Below are positions 26,954-34,908 of a stretch of 59,140 nucleotides of DNA, piece by piece. The notes beneath the pieces are model-generated. The model made no database searches, was not told the DNA's origin, and was given only the letters and a program-made list of their open reading frames with translations. The stretch is from the NCBI GenBank assembly GCA_945906725.1, contig CAMDRI010000010.1, positions 1-59,140 on the forward strand, written 5' to 3'. This DNA comes from Candidatus Kuenenia stuttgartensis. Lineage in GTDB: Bacteria > Planctomycetota > Planctomycetia > Planctomycetales > Planctomycetaceae. Numbering within the stretch: position 1 is the stretch's first letter; the number at the start of each line of letters is the position of its first letter. The position numbers and the translations under genes are program-made.

Positions 26954-28471
26954 ATGCACGTCGTAGCGTTGTGTCTGGTGGCTGCGGCTGTGACCGCCGC
27001 CGATCCCGAAGCGTTCGTGCTGGAGTTCAGCGCTCCCGACCGTTGCCCTCCCTGCCAGCAGATTGCTCCGCTGGTGCATCGGCTGCAACGCGAGGGCTTC
27101 CCGTTGCAAATCATCAACGCGGACGAGAACGCCTTTGTCTGCCAACAGCATCGAGTTCTCTCGATCCCGACGTTTGTCCTGATGATCGCCGGTCATGAAG
27201 TAGATCGCATCGAAGGCAAGCCATCGGAGAGCGATCTTCGCCGCATGTGCAACCGAGCGCGGTTGGCGAACACGAACGCGGCTCCGAAAGCCGAGAGTAA
27301 TCCTCCGAAATCTGAAGTCTCAAATTCCAAATCTGAAATTTCCAACACCAAACCCGACGCACCAATCATTCGTGCAAAACAGGTCGATGCTGAGAACTCG
27401 TCGAAGCCCACGAGTACCGATCCGCTCCAGGCGTGCCTGCGGATTCGCGTCAAGGATTCTCAGGGTATCAACTTCGGGACCGGCACGATCATCGATAGCC
27501 GCGAAGGACGCACCACGATCCTGACCTGCGGCCACATCTTCCGAAGGATCGACGACAAGCCGCTGATCGAAGTCGATATTTTCAACGGCACCAAACACGA
27601 AACGACCGTCGGCCATGTGCTGCGCTACGATCTCGAACGGGATGTCGGACTGATCTGGATTCCGACCACGCAGCCGTTGTCCGTTGCGCCGATTGGCGGT
27701 CTGTCGAACGCCACGACCGTCGGACAGCACGTCTTCAGCATCGGCTGCAGTGCCGGAGAACCGCCGACCAAATTACAACATCGAGTCACTTGCCTGAATC
27801 GCTACAACGGCCCGGACAACATCGAATGCACCGGCGTCCCCGTTCAAGGTCGCTCTGGCGGAGGCTTGTTCGACACCGCCGGCCGATTGATCGGTGTCTG
27901 CATCGCTGCCGACCAACGGGACCAACGCGGCCTGTATTCCGGCTTGCAACCGATCCATGACTTGCTCGATGAAGTCAAACTGTCCCACCTGCGCCCGCAA
28001 GGTGAACCGCGACCAAAAGCCGGCTCACTGGCTACCCGCGAGGCGGCGACTGCCCCGACCCGCATTGAGGATCCGGCTTTCGATGACGCCGACTCCGCGA
28101 TCGAAGAACTCGCCGGTCCATTCGCATCGTCCAACGGTCGCACCGAGCCGGAAGAATCGTTGGATCGGCCGAAACTGGCCGCGGCAATGCTCGGAGTCCC
28201 GGTCACTCCAGCAATGAATGACTCCGACTCGGTGAGCGAAGTCGATCCAAAAACGGAATCCGAGGTCGTCTGTATCATCCGTCCGCTGAACAATCCGCGC
28301 GGAGCCAGCCGAGTCGTCATCATCAACCGTGCCAGCACCAAGTTTCTGTCGCAGCTTTCCGGAGAACTCGAACAGCAGGCGAAGCCGACCTCCGCCGTTG
28401 TGCGCGAGGCGAAATACGCCACGACGAGTTCTACCGCCGCGACGCCGCGGGCATTCCGGCGCACACGCTAG
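26954..28471 (+). CDS. Thioredoxin-like domain fused to trypsin-like serine protease
   Basis: The product is 505 aa. A short signal (VVALCLVAAAVTAAD) leads into a thioredoxin fold with CPPC at residues 31-34 and the cis-proline motif SIPTF. A linker at about 113-160 includes SEVSNSKSEISNTKPD, which derives from a dispersed repeat. Residues 160-330 are a trypsin-like protease with His194 (TCGHIF), Asp230 (ERDVGLI) and Ser301 (GRSGGG), so the triad is complete. The C-terminal 170 residues are low in structure signals. Joining a disulfide-active domain to a protease suggests processing or quality control of exported proteins; the target is unknown. Its stop lies in the following palindrome. Confidence 0.88.
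   Translation: MHVVALCLVAAAVTAADPEAFVLEFSAPDRCPPCQQIAPLVHRLQREGFPLQIINADENAFVCQQHRVLSIPTFVLMIAGHEVDRIEGKPSESDLRRMCNRARLANTNAAPKAESNPPKSEVSNSKSEISNTKPDAPIIRAKQVDAENSSKPTSTDPLQACLRIRVKDSQGINFGTGTIIDSREGRTTILTCGHIFRRIDDKPLIEVDIFNGTKHETTVGHVLRYDLERDVGLIWIPTTQPLSVAPIGGLSNATTVGQHVFSIGCSAGEPPTKLQHRVTCLNRYNGPDNIECTGVPVQGRSGGGLFDTAGRLIGVCIAADQRDQRGLYSGLQPIHDLLDEVKLSHLRPQGEPRPKAGSLATREAATAPTRIEDPAFDDADSAIEELAGPFASSNGRTEPEESLDRPKLAAAMLGVPVTPAMNDSDSVSEVDPKTESEVVCIIRPLNNPRGASRVVIINRASTKFLSQLSGELEQQAKPTSAVVREAKYATTSSTAATPRAFRRTR
27299..27357. repeat. Short AATTCCAAATCTGAAAT-type repeat inside coding sequence
   Basis: This stretch has two or three tandem imperfect copies of a TCYRAAATYYGAAAT-like unit and encodes PKSEVSNSKSEISNTKPD in the linker between the thioredoxin and protease domains. 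The same motif style appears at 37598-37632 inside a DUF1549 gene and at 45595-45640 ahead of the thiolase gene. Confidence 0.65.
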
Positions 28472-28526
28472 CACGACGCGCCAGCGAGTGGTTCAAAACA
28501 GAACTACTCGCTGGCGCGTCGTGCTA
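28469..28526. repeat. Perfect 21-bp inverted repeat after the protease gene
   Basis: Arms 28469-28489 and 28506-28526 are exact reverse complements with a 16-base loop. The left arm starts with the stop codon of the thioredoxin-protease gene (TAG, 28469-28471). As RNA it would form a strong hairpin but there is no U-tract, so it is more likely a mobile palindrome than a standard terminator. Confidence 0.85.
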
Positions 28527-28654
28527 ACTCGAAATGGCCTGTGGGGAAATCTCCCCGGCTCAGACACGTCACAAATGTCTTGACCGATTTTTCCTGCGCG
28601 GCGTATTGTCCGCGAGTTCGTGGAACGAACTCCCGTCAGCGAAAGGAATCGCTC

Positions 28655-29845
28655 ATGTCCGACCAAAATCTTCCCGCTCAGGCTACGCACGAGCCGGTTG
28701 CGTTCATCTCTCTGATTGCTCAGCACCAGACGCTTGCTCACGAAGTCACCGCCGCCGTCGGCCGCGTGCTTGCCGAGCAGAAATTCATCCTCGGCGAAGA
28801 AGTCAGTCAACTCGAAACTGAGATCGCGAAGTATTGCGATTCACGCTCGGCGATCGGCTGTGCGTCGGGAACTGATGCTCTGATCCTCGCGTTGATGGCG
28901 CTCGGAGTCGGTCCCGGCGATGAGGTCATCACCAGCCCATTCACGTTCTTCGCAACCGCCAGTTCGATTTGTCGGCTCGGTGCGAAGCCGGTGTTTGTGG
29001 ACATCGATCCGGAAACGTTCAACATCGACCCCGAAGCGGTCGAGGCGGCGATCACTCCCCGCACGAAAGCGATCATGCCGGTCCATCTCTTCGGCCTGTG
29101 TGCCGACATGGAACGGCTTTGGAGAATCGCAGTCAGCCATGGCGTTTCGATCGTCGAAGACGCCTGCCAAGCGATCGGGGCCGAGTATCGCGGCCGCCGC
29201 GCGGGAGTGCTCGGCACGATCGGCTGTTTCAGTTTCTTCCCGACCAAGAATCTCGGCGGCGCGGGTGACGGCGGCATGTTGACCACCGATGACGCGGACC
29301 TCTGCAGGCAACTGCGCTGCCTGCGAGTCCACGGCGACACCGGCAACTACCATCACACCGAGATCGGACTCAACAGTCGGCTCGATGCGATCCAAGCAGC
29401 GATCCTGCGGATTAAGCTCAAGCATCTCGATCAATGGACCGAGGCTCGTCGCCGCAACGCGCAGACGTACCGCGAGTTGTTCGCGGCCTACAGCCTCAAC
29501 GACGAGATCGCTCTGCCGGTTGAACCCCGCGAATATAAGCACGTTTACAACCAATTCACCGTCCGCATTCCCGGCGGCCGCCGCGACGGCGTCCAGCAGC
29601 GCCTGCGAGCCAATCACGTCGGCGCGATGGTTTACTATCCGATCCCGCTACACGTGCAGCCCTGTTTTGAACATCTGGGTCATCGAGTCGGCGAGTTCCC
29701 CGAAGCCGAAGCCGCGTCTCGCGAAGTGCTGTCGCTGCCTGTGTACCCAGAGATGCCGGCTCATCACGCCGAGCTTGTCGTGCGGCAACTCAAAGCGGCC
29801 TTCGGGCAGACACGCTTGCAGGGCGAAACCCGTCGCGCGGCGTGA
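28655..29845 (+). CDS. DegT/DnrJ/EryC1/StrS-family PLP aminotransferase
   Basis: The product is 396 aa from the ATG at 28655, which follows a GAAAGGA site. Family marks in order: LGEEVSQLETEIAKYCDSR, CASGTDALILALMALGVGPG, EVITSPFTFFATASSICRLG, MPVHLFGLCADMERL, VEDACQAIGAEYRG, and FFPTKNLGGAGDGGM with the PLP-binding Lys. These enzymes transfer an amino group to keto-sugars bound to nucleotides, for lipopolysaccharide, glycan or secondary metabolite synthesis. No other sugar-nucleotide genes lie beside it here, so its pathway partners must be elsewhere. Confidence 0.95.
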   Translation: MSDQNLPAQATHEPVAFISLIAQHQTLAHEVTAAVGRVLAEQKFILGEEVSQLETEIAKYCDSRSAIGCASGTDALILALMALGVGPGDEVITSPFTFFATASSICRLGAKPVFVDIDPETFNIDPEAVEAAITPRTKAIMPVHLFGLCADMERLWRIAVSHGVSIVEDACQAIGAEYRGRRAGVLGTIGCFSFFPTKNLGGAGDGGMLTTDDADLCRQLRCLRVHGDTGNYHHTEIGLNSRLDAIQAAILRIKLKHLDQWTEARRRNAQTYRELFAAYSLNDEIALPVEPREYKHVYNQFTVRIPGGRRDGVQQRLRANHVGAMVYYPIPLHVQPCFEHLGHRVGEFPEAEAASREVLSLPVYPEMPAHHAELVVRQLKAAFGQTRLQGETRRAA

Positions 29846-29860
29846 AGACTGAAGACTCAC

Positions 29861-29917
29861 GTAGGATGGACACTCTTGGCCGGCCGAAACCAGGACGGGC
29901 AAGAGTGTCCATCCTAC
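29861..29917. repeat. Inverted repeat between convergent genes (GTAGGATGG family)
   Basis: Arms 29861-29878 and 29900-29917 are exact reverse complements of 18 bases. It separates the DegT gene from the convergent DUF1549/1553 gene and belongs to the same family as those at 33294, 34857 and 46827. Confidence 0.85.
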
Positions 29918-29919
29918 GG

Positions 29920-32172
29920 TCAGTGTCGCAGCACGAATTCGGGGGACGACATCAAGCTCCAGACGACGTCCTCCAAGTTGGCTCGGCGGTTGTCGGACGG
30001 CGCGAGATGCTTCTTGGTGGCGGCGAATTCCGTGGGGAGCGGTGCGCGATTGAGGATCGTCCAAAAGACATCATCGATCAGCGTGTCGGCATCGGCCTTG
30101 GATTCCAACCAGTCGTGCAGGCGGTTGTCAGGGCGGGCCAGCAACTCGTTGAGGATCGGGCCACTGACGAGTTGAAACGTCTGCGACAGCGTCGGATCGT
30201 CGGCCCGCTCGCATTCGCAAGCTTGTAGACGGGGCGGCTTGCCGAACATCGTCAGCAATGCGTCACCGCTGGAGGGACCGGATTCACGCCTCCGAAAGGC
30301 GCGGACGCCGGCCAACTGTGCGGCGCGTGTGCCGCTGGGGTAACCGTTGAAGTCCAGCTTCGCACCGAGTACTTGGCTGAACGAATCGGCGAGTTGCTCG
30401 GCGGACAGGCGGCGAATGACGGCGTGTGAAAAGTTCGACTCGTCGTCGCGGTTCGTGTCGTTCGGTGCGGCAGAGAGTTGGTAGGTCCGCGAGGCGGTGA
30501 TCGTGCGGATCAAGTGCTGCACGTCGAAGCGCTGCGCGACGAACTCGTCGGTGAGCGCCGACAGTAGCGCGGCATTGCTGGGCGGATTGGTCGTTCGGAA
30601 GTCGTCGATCGGATCGACGATGCCTCGGCCGAGCAGATGGAACCAGATTCGATTGACTTGCGCTTCCGCGAAACGACGGTTGTCGGGGCTGGTCAGCCAT
30701 TCGGCGACGGCGATGAGGCGATCGGGAGAAAACGGTATTGTGGCGGTCGGCTTTCGGCCATCGGCTGTCGGTTCCAGAAATTTGGGCTTCACCGGCTTGC
30801 CGATCCCCGGATGATCGACTTCACCGGAGTCGGCGATGAGGATGAGTTGCTCGCCGTCGAATTCGTGCGGGTCATTGTTGTCACGGCGGTTGTTTTCGAG
30901 CACCTCGTATTTCACACGAGCGAACTGGTTCGCCCAGCCGTAGTAATCGATCTGCGTCCAGCGGTCGAAGGGGTGGTTGTGGCACTTCGCGCATTGCAGA
31001 CGCGTGCCGAGAAAGACTTGAGCGACGGTTTCGGCTCGCGTGATCGGGTCGCGCATCGCTCGGTAAAAATTGGCGGGCGGATGTTCGTAGGTGCTGCCGC
31101 GTGCGGCGATCAGTTCACGGACGAAAACATCCAGCGGCTTGTTCGTGGCGATGCTGTCGCGAATCCAGGCGTGAAACGTGGCGACCCCTTTGCGGTCAAG
31201 CGTGTTTTCTTCGACACGCAACAGGTCGGCCCACTTGAGTGCCCAGAAATCGGCGAACTCCGGGCGAGTCAGCAGTTCATCGATCAGCCGTTGCCGCTTG
31301 TCGAGCCGCTGATCTTGCGTGAATTGACGTGACTCGGCCGCAGTCGGCGGCAGGCCGAGCAGGTCGAGGCTTGCACGTCGCAGAAACGTTGCGTCGTCGC
31401 AAATCTCCGACGGGTTCATGCGCAGTGATTGCAGTTTGGCGAAGACTTGTTCGTCGATGAAGTTCGCGGCAGCCGGAGCCGTTGCAACAAAGCCCGGTCG
31501 AGCAGGAAGGAACGCCAGTCGCACCGGCACCTGCTGATCGAGATATCGAACCGTGACCGTGACCTCGCCGAATCGTTCGCGTCGCACGAAGCCATCGACC
31601 GAGATGGCGACGATCGGTTGCGCGGGATCGAAGCAGGCCAATCGCGTCACGTCGCGTGTCGATCCATCCGCGAATTTCGCAATCGCTTGCAGACGCACCG
31701 AGTCCGCTGGCTCGACAAGGAATTGTTCGAGCGGCGTGACCTCTAACGCTTGCAACGCCGGCTCATCGCGCGGTGTCGCGGGCATTCCGTCTGCGATCCA
31801 GTGACGAAGCAGAGCGTACTCCGGCGAGTTCTCGTCGAATCGTTTGCCCCCTTCATGCGGCACGGACATCGTCGGCTTGAGCAGCAACAAACTGCTCTCG
31901 GCCCGCACCGTGTTGACTCGGCGACCGACTTGTTCGTGCGTCAGAGTGACGAAGTCAGCGCTGGGGTTCTCACCACGCAGCGACAGCTTGAAGCCTCCCT
32001 TGCCGTTTTGGTTGCCGTGGCACGTCCCCATGTTGCAACCGGCTTTCGAGAGCACGGTCATCACGTCTCGCAAAAACGAGACGTCGGCGGCGGGCAGTCG
32101 AGACGTGTCCGTGACGAAAAACACCGCGACCACAACGACAGTTGACAACACTCGACCGGACGACAAACGCAT
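29920..32172 (-). CDS. DUF1549/DUF1553 (PSD1-type) protein with CxxxxCH haem-like motif
   Basis: I use the ATG at 32172, which starts a signal peptide (SSGRVLSTVVVVAVFFVTDT); the frame is open for 92 more codons that lack protein character and overlap the divergent regulator. The product is 750 aa. The haem-like motif is C46-NMGT-CH, with four residues between cysteines instead of two, as seen in one branch of this family. DUF1549 (ASLDLLGLPPTAAESRQFTQ, ALKWADLLRVEENTLDRKGV, CAKCHNHPFDRW) and DUF1553 (AQVNRIWFHLLGRGIVDPID) follow. A segment EPTADGRKPTATIPF near residue 465 comes from a dispersed repeat at about 30745-30775. No DUF1501 gene is adjacent. Confidence 0.9.
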   Translation of the reverse strand: MRLSSGRVLSTVVVVAVFFVTDTSRLPAADVSFLRDVMTVLSKAGCNMGTCHGNQNGKGGFKLSLRGENPSADFVTLTHEQVGRRVNTVRAESSLLLLKPTMSVPHEGGKRFDENSPEYALLRHWIADGMPATPRDEPALQALEVTPLEQFLVEPADSVRLQAIAKFADGSTRDVTRLACFDPAQPIVAISVDGFVRRERFGEVTVTVRYLDQQVPVRLAFLPARPGFVATAPAAANFIDEQVFAKLQSLRMNPSEICDDATFLRRASLDLLGLPPTAAESRQFTQDQRLDKRQRLIDELLTRPEFADFWALKWADLLRVEENTLDRKGVATFHAWIRDSIATNKPLDVFVRELIAARGSTYEHPPANFYRAMRDPITRAETVAQVFLGTRLQCAKCHNHPFDRWTQIDYYGWANQFARVKYEVLENNRRDNNDPHEFDGEQLILIADSGEVDHPGIGKPVKPKFLEPTADGRKPTATIPFSPDRLIAVAEWLTSPDNRRFAEAQVNRIWFHLLGRGIVDPIDDFRTTNPPSNAALLSALTDEFVAQRFDVQHLIRTITASRTYQLSAAPNDTNRDDESNFSHAVIRRLSAEQLADSFSQVLGAKLDFNGYPSGTRAAQLAGVRAFRRRESGPSSGDALLTMFGKPPRLQACECERADDPTLSQTFQLVSGPILNELLARPDNRLHDWLESKADADTLIDDVFWTILNRAPLPTEFAATKKHLAPSDNRRANLEDVVWSLMSSPEFVLRH
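30745..30775. repeat. TCGGCCATCGGCTGTCGG-type repeat inside coding sequence
   Basis: GTCGGCTTTCGGCCATCGGC and the following bases are tandem copies of an 8-9 base unit. A similar stretch lies at 39278-39315 in another DUF1549/1553 gene. Both are read in frame in linkers. Confidence 0.55.
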
Positions 32173-32409
32173 CTCAGAATCCCAGGCAGGCCAATGGGCG
32201 CGGGCAACAGTGTTTCCGAGCCATTCTCCTTCTGCAAGACGCGGGCCGGGATTGGACCCTTGGAGCCCAAGAATCTTGCCGAGCGGAATTCGTGTTGGAG
32301 TTGCCACAAGACGACGGATTGTGCGGGCCCACTTTCGACGAGATTGTCCCACCATTATTCTCCCGTCCTTCTTGGAGGCATCACGGATTTTGGGCCAGAG
32401 ACATTCGGT

Positions 32410-33297
32410 ATGAGTCGCATCTTGGTGGTCGAGGACAGTCACAGCCAAAGCGTGCTCTTAAAAGGGGTGCTGGAAGCTCATGGTTTTGAAGTGACGGTTG
32501 TTGAAGAAGGAGTCGCCGCACTGGAAGCGATCATACGGCAACCGCCGCACGTCGTGGTTACTGACATGCTGATGCCAGGGATGAACGGCTTGGAATTGGT
32601 CGAGCAGGTTCGCAAGCGATTCCCACGAGTGCCGACAGTCCTGATCACCGAGTACGGCAGCGAAGACGTCGCCGCCGAGGCTTTGCATCGCGGTGCAGTG
32701 GGCTACATCCCCAAACGCCGAATCGATTCCGATCTCGTCCCGTGCCTGGAACGTGTGCTGGGCATCGCGAAGGCGAATCCTCGGCATCAGAAGCTCATCG
32801 ACGAGCTTGTCACCAACGAACTGCGGTTCGAGCTCGACAACGATTTGTCGGTCGTGCCGCACTTGGTCTCGCACCTGCAAGACTGCGTTGGACTGATGCA
32901 ACTCTGTGACGAGACTGCTCAGCTCCGACTGGGCATCGCGTTATCGGAGGCGATGACCAACGCGATCTACCACGGTAATTTGGAAATGAGTTCTGAGCAG
33001 CGCAATGACGACGGACGTAACTGGTTCGACTTCGCTCAGAATCGTTCGCGGGAGTCACCGTATCGCGACCGTCGTGTCCAAGTGGCCGCGATTTTCTCTC
33101 GCGAGTCGGCCAAGTTCGTGATCTGCGACGAAGGCTCTGGCTACAACCCCGCACTGCTTCCCGATCCGCTCGACTACGCGAACCTCGCCAAGGCCAGCGG
33201 TCGCGGATTACTGCTGATTCATTGCTTCTTGGACGAAGTGTCGCACAACGCCGCCGGCAATGAAATCACGCTCGTCAAACGACGCGATCAGCGGTAG
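32410..33297 (+). CDS. Response-regulator receiver domain fused to a RsbW-like ATPase domain
   Basis: The product is 295 aa from the ATG at 32410; upstream in-frame codons overlap the divergent gene and are not used. Residues 1-120 are a receiver with acidic Glu8/Asp9, phospho-acceptor Asp52 (VVTDMLMPGMNG), Thr/Ser switch region (VLITEYGS) and Lys102. The C-terminal part is a GHKL ATPase like SpoIIAB/RsbW: ALSEAMTNAIYHGNLE (N box), DEGSGYNPA (G1) and GRGLLLIHCFLDEV (G2). Such ATPases usually phosphorylate an anti-sigma antagonist or another serine, so this may link a two-component phosphorelay to partner switching. No kinase or antagonist gene is adjacent. The TAG stop is inside the next palindrome. 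Confidence 0.9.
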   Translation: MSRILVVEDSHSQSVLLKGVLEAHGFEVTVVEEGVAALEAIIRQPPHVVVTDMLMPGMNGLELVEQVRKRFPRVPTVLITEYGSEDVAAEALHRGAVGYIPKRRIDSDLVPCLERVLGIAKANPRHQKLIDELVTNELRFELDNDLSVVPHLVSHLQDCVGLMQLCDETAQLRLGIALSEAMTNAIYHGNLEMSSEQRNDDGRNWFDFAQNRSRESPYRDRRVQVAAIFSRESAKFVICDEGSGYNPALLPDPLDYANLAKASGRGLLLIHCFLDEVSHNAAGNEITLVKRRDQR

Positions 33298-33346
33298 GTT
33301 GGGCGCTATTGCCCGACCTAGCGACGGGCAGGAGTGCCCATCCTAC
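33294..33346. repeat. Diverged GTAGG palindrome supplying stop codons of both convergent genes
   Basis: GTAGGTTGGGC on the left and GCCCATCCTAC on the right (33336-33346) frame imperfect arms. The TAG at 33295-33297 stops the receiver/ATPase gene and the CTA at 33343-33345 (TAG on the minus strand) stops the ceramidase-like gene, so the element fixes both C-termini. Confidence 0.75.
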
Positions 33347-34845
33347 GAATCCCACTCCGACAACTGACGGCCGATCGCGTCTGTCAGTGTTTCCAACCCT
33401 CCGGGGGCGACCAGCGCGACCTCCGGCTGATAAAGCTGCGGCTTCGAATACGCTTCGCGAGTCGGCATGTAACTGACATTCGTCCCATTCGCCAACGTGA
33501 TCGTGATCAGCGGCCGGTGCGGGAAGCGGCGGATCAACTCTGATTGCAAGAAGTGATACGGTTCCCCTTCGACAGCGATCCAAAACGCATCGCCCCATTG
33601 CCAGGCCCAGGCCGGTAGCGGGTAGGTTTCCCCCTGCGGCAATGGCCGAATGCGATCCAGCAGCCGACGCTGACGTTCGACTTTCGCACGCAAAGTGGCG
33701 GACTCTTCGCCACGACCTGACTCGCGAGCCGCTCGTTCATCGACGATCAACTGGAGATGAAGTCGCTCGGCATCGGCCAGCTTCGGCAAGGATGACAAGT
33801 ACGGCAGCGGCACCATCATCGTCGCCTGTTGGACGATCGCGGTGCTCGAAAAACGTTCGGCCGGCCACGGTTGATGACGCCAGTTGCCGAGCGTAGCTCC
33901 GGAGAAGACGGGGCCTTGATAGACGTGATCGGTCTCGGCCGGATTCATGCCCGCCAAGACGCTCAGCGCCGCGAAGCCGACCTGCCGCCCGTTGCGATCC
34001 GCGATCGAAGTGTCGCCGACGTAGCCGTCTCGCGGTCCAATGTCACCGCACGGTGCCAGCAAAAACAAACAAGGCGATTTCGTCTCGCTTTCGACAACTT
34101 CTCGCAACGCACCAACGTAATCCGGACTGACGAGCGTGTTCTCCCACGCCAGCGTCGTCGTGTGGCAGGGGTAATTGACAATCGTCGCGATGTGATTGGG
34201 AGGGCGAGGCTCCCGCCGAGCCGCGTCGGCATGCAACGGCTCGGCGGGAGCCTCGCCCTCCCTACGAGTCACTCGCACAACGTTCAGCGGCAGCGGTTCC
34301 GCCGCGTCGGGATTGAAACCACAGACGTAATGCCCGCGTGCCTCGTCGAGATAGTCGCGTTCACAGCCCATCTCGCAGGTCGTTGAGCCATACGTCAGCG
34401 TTGCCGGTTGTGAATTGACTTGAGCGGCTCGAAACGCCTCTGCAATCTTGCTCGGCAAACTGTCGAGGTACGGACCGATCAGATCGCCCCCTGGAAAATC
34501 AACTCGGTCTCGCGACAAGTATCCCGCCGAGTGCGTGTGTGAAAACGTGACGAGCAATTCCGACCGGCTCAAGCCCGTGAGGCGGCAGGTCTCGCTCAGC
34601 AAGGCTTCCATCTCCGGCGCTCGGAGCAAGCAGTGATCGAGAGAGACGAGCACCGTCTGCCGCGATCGATCCAACGGCCGCATGACGACGACGGTCGCTC
34701 GCAGCGGCCGATGTATTCCGGTCGATCGGTCATGTGCCGCCGCGCCCCACATGCGATGGTACATTCCGACCGGAGGAGTGATGTCAGTGAACGCGATGCC
34801 GAACTCGCATCGCGACGAGGGCGTATGGACGATCGTGGTGCTCAT
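33343..34845 (-). CDS. Neutral/alkaline ceramidase N-terminal-domain-like protein
   Basis: I use the ATG at 34845; an in-frame ATG at 34881 lies inside a dispersed palindrome and would add 12 residues. The product is 500 aa. Family marks are FGIAFTDITPP near the N-terminus, LVTFSHTHSAGY (metal-binding histidines), IVNYPCHTTTLAWENTLVSP with NPEF-type Asp-Tyr after it, and CGDIGPRDGYVGD. Length and motifs fit the planctomycete branch of the ceramidase N-terminal family; no signal peptide is visible, and real ceramide hydrolysis is not assured. Residues about 193-216 (REGEAPAEPLHADAARREPR) come from a 65-base palindrome read in frame. Confidence 0.85.
   Translation of the reverse strand: MSTTIVHTPSSRCEFGIAFTDITPPVGMYHRMWGAAAHDRSTGIHRPLRATVVVMRPLDRSRQTVLVSLDHCLLRAPEMEALLSETCRLTGLSRSELLVTFSHTHSAGYLSRDRVDFPGGDLIGPYLDSLPSKIAEAFRAAQVNSQPATLTYGSTTCEMGCERDYLDEARGHYVCGFNPDAAEPLPLNVVRVTRREGEAPAEPLHADAARREPRPPNHIATIVNYPCHTTTLAWENTLVSPDYVGALREVVESETKSPCLFLLAPCGDIGPRDGYVGDTSIADRNGRQVGFAALSVLAGMNPAETDHVYQGPVFSGATLGNWRHQPWPAERFSSTAIVQQATMMVPLPYLSSLPKLADAERLHLQLIVDERAARESGRGEESATLRAKVERQRRLLDRIRPLPQGETYPLPAWAWQWGDAFWIAVEGEPYHFLQSELIRRFPHRPLITITLANGTNVSYMPTREAYSKPQLYQPEVALVAPGGLETLTDAIGRQLSEWDS
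34198..34262. repeat. Perfect 26-bp inverted repeat inserted in frame in coding sequence
   Basis: Arms 34198-34223 and 34237-34262 are exact reverse complements around a 13-base loop. Read on the minus strand the element encodes REGEAPAEPLHADAARREPR and a few more residues between two conserved parts of the ceramidase-like protein, without breaking the frame. Confidence 0.9.
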
Positions 34846-34856
34846 GGTGTTCTCCG

Positions 34857-34908
34857 TTGGATGGGCACTCTTGCCCGTCATTGCGGTCGGGCACGAGTGC
34901 CCGACCTA
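34857..34908. repeat. Palindromic repeat between ceramidase-like gene and NAD synthetase gene
   Basis: GGATGGGCACTCTTGCCCG at the left and CGGGCACGAGTGCCCGACC at the right are two halves of the GTAGGATGG family. The bases 34906-34908 (CTA; TAG on the minus strand) are the NAD synthetase stop, so the repeat borders or forms the gene end and also lies just upstream of the ceramidase-like start. Confidence 0.75.
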
